A DNA stretch of 64,000 bases from positions 131,501-195,500 of the forward strand of contig JAIQDT010000106.1 of the NCBI GenBank assembly GCA_021521415.1, read 5' to 3'. Below are positions 1 to 8,474 of the stretch, one piece after another (within the stretch, counting starts at the first letter, position 1; each line of letters opens with the position of its first letter). The position numbers and the translations under genes are program-made. The notes beneath the pieces were generated by a model. It was not told the origin of the DNA and ran no database searches. It saw only the letters and a program-made list of their open reading frames with translations. Source of the stretch: Bidens hawaiensis. Taxonomy: Eukaryota; Streptophyta; Magnoliopsida; Asterales; Asteraceae.

Positions 1-71
1 GTTGCGCAGACGTCCCTGTTCAAGGTGAGTCTTGCGGGTCCAACTGGGCTCTGCTGGGACCTACCTCTACA
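1..71 (-). mobile_element. Terminal 71 bp of a Tat-type LTR, followed by TSD ccaat
   Basis: Matches the last 71 bases of the LTR at 41,962-42,926 except for one change near the terminus (ctaca for cttca). The 5-bp target duplication ccaat follows at 72-76, exactly as at 42,927-42,931. Either a whole element or a solo LTR must lie to the left of the window. Element orientation is minus, inferred from the complete copy. Confidence 0.93.
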
Positions 72-86
72 CCAATGTTTCCCCCC

Positions 87-94
87 TATAAGTA
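87..94 (+). promoter_or_regulatory. TATA box of STIG1-like gene copy A
   Basis: TATAAGTA lies 96 bp upstream of the ATG at 183 and is conserved in the paralogue at 27,596. Only 15 bp separate it from the end of the LTR at 71, so everything upstream of the core promoter is retrotransposon sequence. Confidence 0.75.
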
Positions 95-182
95 CGTACA
101 TTTCGATTAGTCTGTCTCATCCATAACCCAAATCTTTCTCTATTCAACAATTCATCTCACTCACTTTTACTTATTATCTATC

Positions 183-602
183 ATGAATACTAGCATCAAG
201 AAAATCTTGATAACCCTAATCATTCTAATGGCTTTAGCCATTAACATTTTTGCAACACCAATTGAAGACGATGGCGAGGTAGTTAGTTCTTCTTTTGGTT
301 TACTTAGAGGGGCAAACCAGCTCCATGCCCAACACTTGAGGGGCCAGTTGAAATGCAACAAAAACCCAAGGCTATGTCGGGCAAAAGGAAGCCCTGGGCC
401 AAATTGTTGCAAGACAAAATGCGTAAATGTCATGACTGATAAACAGAATTGTGGGCTTTGTGGGAAAAAATGCAAGCACCAAGAGATTTGTTGTAAGGGA
501 AAATGCGTTAACTTGATGACAGACAAATGCCATTGTGGAGGGTGCAACAATAGATGCAAAAAAGGCCATGCATGCGTTTATGGAATGTGCAGTTACGCGT
601 AA
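183..602 (+). CDS. STIG1-like: STIG1-like stigma-specific cysteine-rich secreted peptide, copy A
   Basis: Single-exon gene for 139 residues. Residues 1-24 form a signal peptide (KK, then a hydrophobic run ending IFA). An acidic linker follows, then the STIG1 cysteine-rich domain (about 58-136) with motifs CRAKGSPGPNCC, CVNVMTD, NCGLCGKKC and a C-terminal CVYGMCSYA. STIG1 proteins are secreted by stigma and other secretory tissue and act extracellularly in pistil exudate and pollen-tube growth; that role is family knowledge. This copy has 17 cysteines: C116 is extra compared with copy B (Arg) and the paralogue at 27.7 kb (His). The normally conserved RFLAQ-like stretch before the domain reads QLHAQ. 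An AATAAA lies at 771-776. The LTR just upstream probably alters its regulation. Family assignment is firm; function of this allele is uncertain. Confidence 0.93.
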   Translation: MNTSIKKILITLIILMALAINIFATPIEDDGEVVSSSFGLLRGANQLHAQHLRGQLKCNKNPRLCRAKGSPGPNCCKTKCVNVMTDKQNCGLCGKKCKHQEICCKGKCVNLMTDKCHCGGCNNRCKKGHACVYGMCSYA

Positions 603-3424
603 GAGAGAAAACAAATTTGTGTATTAAGCGGCAAATAGCAATTCAATTCATTTAAAATTTCTTGTGATGGAGTGGATATGTAACTAAGCTACCTTGATAG
701 CTTGACCGAGCCTCTTAACGGTCATTTATTTGTTTTTCTCATAAATTCTAGCTATTTGTATTTTGTTTTGAATAAAAATTGTCCCAGATAAGTTTAATAA
801 TCATAGACCTTATTTCTTTTAGCCAGTTGAAATACGAAGTAGTACATAATACTGCATGTGATTTCCAAACCTATCTAAGCTTCATATAGACACAATTCTA
901 GAATCATTTCATTGTAAATGAACTAGGTGTTATCCTGGCGCGTCGCGCCAATGTATCTTTGTTATAATTGTTTCTCCATTTAGTTAGGCGGGCGGTTGCG
1001 TCGGTGTACCTTTATTGTAGTTGTTGCTCCGTTTACCTAGGCAGTGGGTGTGATTTATTAATTGTTACAAAAGTTCATTCCATTTATGGTGCTATGTTTA
1101 GCTAGGCAAATTGGTGTACGTTTAACACAAACGCTTATCGTCTATATCCCACCTTGAAACAATCGCGCGTCGGTCACACGATTCAAACACATAAAACATA
1201 GTACGTTATAATAACTTATCACAACACCACATTTTCCATTAGTTAATTTAGTAAATTTTTATAAATACAAAAATCTATTTTTATTTAAAAAAAACCACAA
1301 AATTGAACCCAAAAAAAAAAACAGGTTATGAGCAACAAGGTTCGAACTCCGAACCCACCAATTGGTACAAGACTACACTACCATCACACCAACTTCCATT
1401 GTCTTTACTGTTGTTTCTTTCAAATATTAAATACCAAAACAGATTTCAAAATATTAAAAAAAAAAAACAGAAACTTAATGGCTGTTGACAGCCATTGATT
1501 AGACCTCAAAATCTTTTTAGCAGCAAGTTTTGCTTTAATATATATAGTACAATTTAAACACGTAAAATTTTGCGTTTCTACAAAATGACAAAGCAAACTG
1601 TTTTATCAGTTAAGATGTACGTATAGATAGGGAGGTTGTTTGGGAACCACAAAAATAAGAAACCTTGGAATCATAAGATTTATATGTAGAGGAGAAGTAT
1701 ACTTTGAAAACCCTCTTTAGTTGAGAAAACGCGTGAAAGCCCCATATAACATCGTTTTTTTTTGTTACATGTAATATATGTTGTTACATTTAATACAAAA
1801 ATCGAAAACATAAAAAAAATGTTTTGTTATTTTTTTTTACATTTTTTTAGTAATTTTTATATATGTTTTCAGGAGAGAGAAAATATAAATAAACTTTTAC
1901 ATTTTTTATTAACTTTAATTGTGGATCACAAGATTAATTTTTAATTAAAAACATGTCGTTGACAATATGTTTCTAGAGTTTTCATAACTCAAATGGATTT
2001 TTATCTAACCTAACCCTGTATGTAGAAACTCATTTTTATATACAAAAATATTATTTTTACGTAATTTTCTTTAAAGTTTTATATATAAACACACTTAGAA
2101 GGTGTTACAATGATAAAAGAAAAGGAAAAAAACACAACTTTGTACTAACTTTTATGCAAATGTTTACATACGCACACGTGGGGCACAAACATATAAAGTA
2201 TGTGTGTATATATAATGAAATAAGCAAAAATAAATTCCAATATTACCTTAGCTATTTAATTCTTAAATATTCTATTTAATTACCAATATGACATTGTTAT
2301 TTTGATAATTGATTAAATGTTCTAGTGATTGATCTCTCTTCTCGCACTAAAAATTTTTTCTCGCGTAAAGTTAACTTGATCTATACCATTAATATAAAGC
2401 ACGGACAAGATTGAAGATATATTTACATACTTTCAAGACTTTAACTAATTACAATTTTAAAACATATGGAAGGATATTTTAAAAATAAATCTTCATAGCA
2501 CATTCAAGTTTGATGCAAGTTTAATTTTTCTTTTAACGTCAATAACTGTTTTGTATGTCATTTTTTTTTAAATTTACACCATAATATAAAGATTTTGTTC
2601 AATATGAGAACGATGTTTTCATATAAAAATTAGAAATAATTACGTTTTAACTGATTTTTAGTTAATTTACTAATGTCTTTTTTCTTTCAAATACAACATT
2701 ATAAATCATCAACCTAATTAGTTGTGTTGCCCAACACATTGCGCTGGCACACATCTAATGTGCATTCCATCTAAAGGAATTAGTTGATTTAGGTATCAAT
2801 TTATAGATTATGTTTTTGGGTAAATCAAGCATACAATTAATGAAAGTTGTGTTCTATAGTGTATTTGTGGACATATATTTTACCCATACTTTTAGTAATT
2901 TTTCAAAAGTGTCATTTCTTTGTTAGTGAACTTTTGACTGGTTTCTTACACTTATAACATCTGTATTAAACTTTTAAATTTGACGGGAAATCATTATTAT
3001 ACTTTTACACATTTGTAAGGTTTACTTCTTAGTATTAAGTTCATTTTCATTTGGAAATTTCATAAGCACTTTGCAAATTTATCGATCATTGGTTTTTAGT
3101 TTTTCTATTTACCATGCACCTAGAATAGTGCTTATGTAAATTGCAAAAGCTAACCAAATTTCATCAATCCTTTTTAGGGCTTGCAATTGACACGACATGA
3201 ATCTACACGGGTTTTACGTGCAGGTATGACCTTAGCAGGTTTCGTGCACTAAGCAGGTACACACGAATCGACCTGTTAATATTTGTGTCTAAACAAGTAA
3301 AATACTCATTTACCTGTTAAGTATCCGTTAGTACCTCACTAGATCATTTTATAAATAAAAATATATAATACCATAATATGTTATATACCCTAAATAGTTA
3401 ACCATAAATTTTTATACCAAACAA
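603..3424. other. AT-rich intergenic region
   Basis: No convincing gene. It holds the STIG1 3' UTR, poly-A and poly-T runs and long AT-rich stretches. At 1,320-1,410 the minus strand has a tRNA-like string with a box-B-like GTTCGAACC, but no full cloverleaf was recognised. The same sequence recurs at 43,458-46,282 with scattered changes. Confidence 0.7.
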
Positions 3425-3721
3425 TTGAGCACGACGTATATAATACCCATCCAACACCAAGTAGACGGCGCACAAACGCCTCCGCTTCCCCCTCTCCGTA
3501 GCTCGGGTAGTTCGGTGGTTTCCCTCCACATATCCGATAGTTTCAGCCCTTCAATTCTTCAGTCTACCTCTCCACGTCTCCGATTCTCCAGCAGTTCGGC
3601 CTTCTTTCATGTCACAGCCCCGACCCCTATACCCCGGGAGGGGAGCCGTGAACGTTCAGTGGTGGTATCGATGTTTATTAAAATAATTTGCAGCGGAATA
3701 TTTCATCAGAACCGTAGTTAG
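3425..3721 (+). other. GC-rich open segment of unknown origin
   Basis: Embedded in AT-rich DNA is a C-rich stretch (about 3,460-3,660) open in one frame for about 98 codons but beginning at TTG, not ATG. The translation is rich in Ser and Pro and has no domain I recognise. It could be a captured exon, a remnant of the missing 5' part of the downstream glycosyltransferase gene, or transposon sequence. Copy B (46,283-46,579) keeps it open with two amino-acid changes. I do not call it a gene. Confidence 0.3.
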
Positions 3722-4221
3722 GAAAATTAATCAGAGTTATAAAAACACAATAATTCTTATTTCATAAACTGGGATAAAAACCCATTTTTATACAAACATA
3801 AGTTTTATAGGGATAAACCCTAATTTACAAAACACGTTTCTTTATTCTGGTGGCAAGCCCCTTATTTAAGCTGGAAGCCCGCAGGCATCATTCCTTTGTC
3901 TCTAACAGGTCACATGAAACATGTTTAAAAATATTTGATCAGCAGGAAATACTGGTGAGTACATTCATTTATAAAAGACACATTTTACAGTTACAACATT
4001 AAGATGTTTTTACATCTGTCTGCTTACAAATTACCGAAAGGTACTTGTCACTCGACTGTATCTGTGACTGTGGTCATATTACTTATTGGCTAACACTTGT
4101 CCAATAAGTAACGTGTAATAGCCCAGTAGGCAAGCCTTGTATACAAAACCCCACAATACCAGTAGTAACTATCCCGTAAGTCTACAGAGACTTAATCACT
4201 GTAATGTATTTAAAATCATTT
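3722..4221. mobile_element. Probable LTR-retroelement-derived sequence, unassigned
   Basis: Non-coding. It directly precedes a segment clearly homologous to the end of the Tat LTR and runs into it without a visible boundary, so it may be the upstream part of one LTR whose end is at 4,442. No 5' LTR terminus or matching target duplication was found. Confidence 0.4.
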
Positions 4222-4442
4222 CTCTTAATATACACTTATATTCAAGAGCAATCTAGTCTGATTCTCACGCCGGAGGGTGGTCACAAGGAGGTACCCCCCC
4301 TTCTCAGTGACTAGCTCACGGTGTCTGTTTTGCAGGTCATCAGAAGAACAACCATCTTTGCCGGACATAACCCCTCGTGGGAAACATCTACTTAACCCCC
4401 AGATTATTCGTAATCTGCCCGGGGTCACTTAGTGTTTCTTCA
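4222..4442 (+). mobile_element. Tat-related LTR 3'-terminal fragment interrupting a gene exon
   Basis: This is the reverse complement of roughly the first 220 bp of the LTR at 30,811, diverged but clear (shared blocks around the poly-G/C tract, the CAAAACAGACACCG-like block and the terminus tgtttcttca). It ends exactly where coding sequence for the glycosyltransferase-like gene begins at 4,443, so an element of a sister family inserted in, or recombined with, exon 1 of that gene. Confidence 0.75.
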
Positions 4443-6063
4443 TGTTCTTAGTTCGTCGCGATCTGCCCCTTGATTTCCTCTGGCATACCTTCTTCTTACA
4501 GGTGGGTATCTTATCTTTTCATATTCGCTTTAGATTCAAAGCTTCATTAGATTAGATGGTTCAAACCAAACACACAAATTAGGAACTAACTGCTTGACTT
4601 GCCATTTTCTCCTAATGCTCAAATCTCATAATTATTATTTACTAGCGACTGTCTCTTCTCTTGGCATCGGCTGTTTATACAAATTATTAATCGGATTGGA
4701 ATTTTTATATCAACTTTAGGTGTGATCATATTATTGTTCGGCTTTGTTGTTTTGTTCATCAATACATAACGTTAATGCAGAATGCTGATGCAGCCAATTA
4801 CTCGATCTATATTCATTCGGAACCTGGTTTTGTATTCGACGAAACCACCACTAGGTCCGCCTTCTTTTATGGTCGGCAGTTAAGCAATAGCATTAAGGTG
4901 ATCAAACATCCTCCTCTATAACATCTTTATTGATTATTATTTTTATAATTGTTGGAGATATAGCATTCGAGTTGTCTCTTATCTTGTCCAATGATTGTAG
5001 TGGTGATGTTACAGGTAGGTTGGGGCGAATCCACTATGATTGAAGCTGAAAGATTGCTGCTTCGAGCAGCTCTTCACAATCCTGCAAACCAGAGGTTTAT
5101 TCTTTTATCAGACAGGTAAATAAATAATAATACTCTTGTCATCATCTTTGTTATACTTCTTTTAAGGCTGCAATTGCTGTCGTTGTGGATTGTGATGATT
5201 TGGGTTTTTGAATTTGATCACATTTTCCTTTTTGTGCAGTTGTGTTCCCCTCTACAACTTTAGCTATATTTACAATTATCTGATGGGATCTTCTAAAAGT
5301 TTCGTGGACAGGTGTGGTTATTACTTTCATTTGCTCTTTGCAAGTTGCAAATTATCTGATCTTAGTTATACGGGGTGTTTGGATGTGTGCTTTGATGATT
5401 ATTATCAGATGTTGAGTAACCATTATGAAATAAGATATGGTGCAGAAAATATTGCTTTGCTGCCAAACAATGTATACATAAGGGTATATAAGTAACTTTA
5501 TCTTACTTTGAATAGTTAGTTAGTTTATTTGACACCAGAAAATCATAAACAAACGTAGGTTGCCCAAATACTCGAAACTGATTATTGCAACTTGTAGTTG
5601 AAGTAATCAGATAATTACTTCCATTCAAACACCCTAGTATAAACTGTTGTTGATCTGGGCTTTATGTGTTTTAGCTTTCTTGATATGAAAGAAGGTCGCT
5701 ACAATCCTAGGATGTCTTCTGTTATACCAATGGGGAAATGGCGAAAAGCCTCACAGGTTGAACCATATTTTTATCACATTTTGTCTTATGCAATTTTGCC
5801 TTAACTTGGCTCCTTTTAATTGAACTTTTCAGTGGATTGCTTTAATTAGAAGCCATGCAAAAGTTGTAGCATATGACGGCATCGTATTTCCAGTTTTTAA
5901 GAAGTTATGTAAGGTTTGTATTTCCATTTTTGTTATAACATCAGAAAAGGACAACATATGAACATATTGGTTTTTATTTATTACTAACATTATTTATTTA
6001 ATGTTTTTCAGAGACGTCCACCCTTAGATTATAGTAAAGGAAAACAGAATTATGTAAGTTATT

Positions 6064-6172
6064 TGTTGGTGCATAGATGTCAGTAGTTCATATATCAAAT
6101 GTCTGTAATCGAGTCTGTAATAGTGTTTGTGTATTTGTTTGTAAAAGCGAAGTTGTTGACAAGTTCGCTTAG
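6064..6172 (+). repeat. 5' LTR remnant of the Copia derivative
   Basis: Nearly identical to the first 109 bp of the 3' LTR at 11,371. It includes the first inverted half-site pair (6,147-6,168) and then jumps, at a shared GCG, into polyprotein coding sequence. The rest of the 5' LTR, the primer-binding site, gag and most of pol are deleted. Confidence 0.88.
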
Positions 6173-6286
6173 GCGTTTGACAAGGTGGATACGCTTGATA
6201 ATTTCGCTGATTTATACACTAAAGCGTTTGACAAATCCAGATTTCAAAACCTTATTGAACTGAATGGGATGATCAATCCCGAGTAA
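6173..6286 (+). pseudogene. C-terminal end of a Ty1/Copia polyprotein (RNase H tail)
   Basis: 38 codons ending TAA. The pattern ADLYTKAFDKSRF followed by IELNGM is the typical extreme C-terminus of Copia RNase H. It fixes the element as Copia and shows that the 943-codon ORF lies downstream of pol. Confidence 0.8.
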
Positions 6287-6339
6287 CCATGCTTTTCTTG
6301 TGTTATTTAAAAAAAAAATAAATAAATAAAACGTCACTA

Positions 6340-6630
6340 ATCGCTTAAAATATGTCGTTTACATCAGTTTGAAGGACTTGTCTTCGGATATGTTTTGGTC
6401 CTCATTTTCTGCTTGTAGATTTTGAGGATAGCCATTAACCAGATCACTGATAGTGACCGGGGCGGTTTATGATGAATTTTTCGTTCTTTCGCTTAAAATT
6501 AGTCGATAATACTTAGTTAGAAGGACACATACTAGTATGTGGTCGGTCCAGCTGATCCATTGGATCTTCGGGATAGCCGTTTACCTGAAGACTTTGTTTT
6601 GGTCGGGGCGATAAATGTTACATTTTTTTT
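6340..6630 (+). repeat. Degenerate ~145-bp direct repeat in the Copia leader
   Basis: Two diverged units start TCGCTTAAAAT at about 6,342 and 6,493 and share GAAGGAC, the GGATAGCC block and a closing GGGGCG. They are non-coding. Copy B has the same pair. Confidence 0.55.
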
Positions 6631-7658
6631 AAGGGAAATGAAATTATTTTTCAAGTCTGTTACTTCGTAAGAAATTCGTTAGCTATGTTAAACGGAAAAT
6701 TGATCCAACCTCGGAAAATGATAGATATACGAACTTTGTGTGCTTAAATAGTGAAGTTATTAGGCTTAAAAGGCTTTAGGACAGTCATTGTATGTCATGG
6801 TAACCTTTTATGGTGCGTAAAAGTAGATGTGATACAAACTAATTTTACTTGATTTTACGTGGAAACTCCTAAAGAGTTTTGCGTGTCTTCATATATATCT
6901 TTCCCAGTGATAGGCAGAAAAGCGATTACCCAGTCATACACGAGCCCATGTGTGTTCTGATTCCCGTGAAGATAGTGTCTCAAGATACTGCAGTGATCCA
7001 GATTCGGGACTTGCAGTTAATTTCTACTTTGAAGTCTATGTATATTTAAAAAAAAAAATATACATATATATATATATTTGAAGTTATTGACACATTTTAG
7101 AGATGACGAAATATCAAGACTTCTCAATCTTAGATTAAGAAGAAGAACGGGAACCAGAAGAAGAGTACTTACATGTTTAATCAGACACTATGGGTCGAAG
7201 TCAATTCGGGGTGACTTGGGGAAAGCCAAATACGCTTTGAGGATAGATAGGAGGCATCAATATTTCTGAGTTGTTGCCCACTTAAATTTTAAGGATTAAT
7301 TGAACCTAACTCGTATCACAGAAACGATGAAAACCACTTTAAGTTATACCTGTCTACAACCTGTCTCTATATGTCATAATACAGCTAAACACGGATCTAT
7401 GTGACAGTCACGTAGTTAGTATGATTCCTGTTCGGATCTTTTCTAAAACGTGGCAGTCCCTAGCGAGACTGAAATTTGATCCCTTATACTTTAAATTTTT
7501 TAAGTTTTTGTACTTAGATAGTTTTATGATTTTTTAACTGGTTACTTAGAACTGATCACGTCATTTAGTTCTTCAAGGAAAGTTTTATATCTTAATTTGA
7601 AAAATGTTAAACTTATAAGGTTAAATTTTGTAAATATATAGGCGATGTTGTTGAACAG

Positions 7659-8428
7659 GCGAAGTTGTGGATAACTTCGCCTAGGCGAAGTTATCTTTAA
7701 CTTCGCCTGTATGACTCCGCCCATATAAAAGGATTTTCAACAGTCAATTTTTTCATTAATATCAGCGAACTTATCTCCACAGACAAACCATTCTCCGGTG
7801 AACTTGTTATTAACCTCGATTACGTGTTATTTATTCCGATTTTCTCACCGATCAAAGGTTCGAGATGATGTTTTCTCATATATTACAAGTTCTTTGATGC
7901 TAATCAAGGGTCGTTTCGACCCGGTTATTAACCTCGAACCATCGGTTTTGAAACCGATTTTCATAACCTATGTTTTTACGTGTTGAACACTATACTGATC
8001 GTCAACATGTCCTTAAAACTTGTGGTTAAGAGTTCTTAATCGTCTAAACTATCCAAATCATCAACTGCACGTTGTTCCATGAATCTCACTGTCGCCGATT
8101 CAGATTCAGGCGAAGTTAGGGTTTAGGCGAAGTTATCCGTAACTTCGCCTGGAGCTTAAGTTCGCCTGAGGCGAAGTTATCCGTAACTTCGCCCGAAGCT
8201 TAAGTTCGCCTGAGGCGAAGTTATCCGTAACTTCGCCTGAAACTTAAATTCGCTTGAGGCGATGTTGTGATGAGGCGAAGTTAACTTTAACTTCGCCTAG
8301 ATCATTTTTACTTAATATTAATTAGACGAACTTAAAGCTGAAGCGAAGTTGTTCCCAACTTCGCCTCAACATTAACTTCGCCTATACAGAGTTTATCACA
8401 ACTTCGCTCATGGTAACAAAGCGAACTT
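7659..8428 (+). repeat. Array of GCGAAGTT palindromes in the leader of the 943-codon ORF
   Basis: Twenty-one exact half-sites of the form GCGAAGTT or GCGAACTT, in either orientation. Fourteen form seven inverted pairs, starting at 7659, 7685, 8127, 8171, 8215, 8275 and 8343, and every pair has a 6-nt spacer. The units at 8127, 8171 and 8215 repeat at exactly 44 bp and share the loop ATCCGT. Outer bases often extend the stem to 10 bp (AGGCGAAGTT). The 3' LTR has the same design at 43-bp period. Possible roles are protein-binding operator, RNA hairpin or promoter element; none is shown. Confidence 0.95.
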
Positions 8429-8447
8429 GTGCTATGTCTTTGTGTCG

Positions 8448-8474
8448 TTCTAACTTGGTTAGTTTGTTGCAGAT
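8448..8474 (+). promoter_or_regulatory. Probable branch point and 3' splice acceptor just before the ORF start
   Basis: A TTCTAAC branch-like motif is followed by a T-rich stretch and TTGTTGCAG ending at 8,472; the ATG is at 8,475. The ORF could thus be translated from a spliced transcript started in the 5' LTR. The donor is not identified. Copy B is identical here. Confidence 0.5.

Noticed and set aside
183..602. Idea that the cluster is a self-incompatibility locus because of the stigma-specific gene
   Set aside because: STIG1 genes are general pistil-exudate proteins, no pollen-side determinant is recognisable here and there is no polymorphism evidence; too speculative to report as a finding.
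372..614. Minus-strand open frame opposite the STIG1-like gene
   Set aside because: It is the antisense of the conserved cysteine-rich coding region and has no independent support.
1320..1410. Possible tRNA gene on the minus strand
   Set aside because: A box-B-like GTTCGAACC is present, but no complete acceptor stem or cloverleaf could be drawn; it is probably a SINE-like or tRNA-derived relic.
7078..7269. Basic peptide ORF (63 codons) in the Copia leader, longer in copy B
   Set aside because: It starts at TTG in copy A, its apparent length in copy B depends on an AT microsatellite, and the sequence resembles nothing known.
7659..8428. CRISPR-like array of regularly spaced palindromes
   Set aside because: The context is a plant retrotransposon, there are no unique spacers of constant length between repeats and no cas genes; spacing of 44 bp is tandem duplication.
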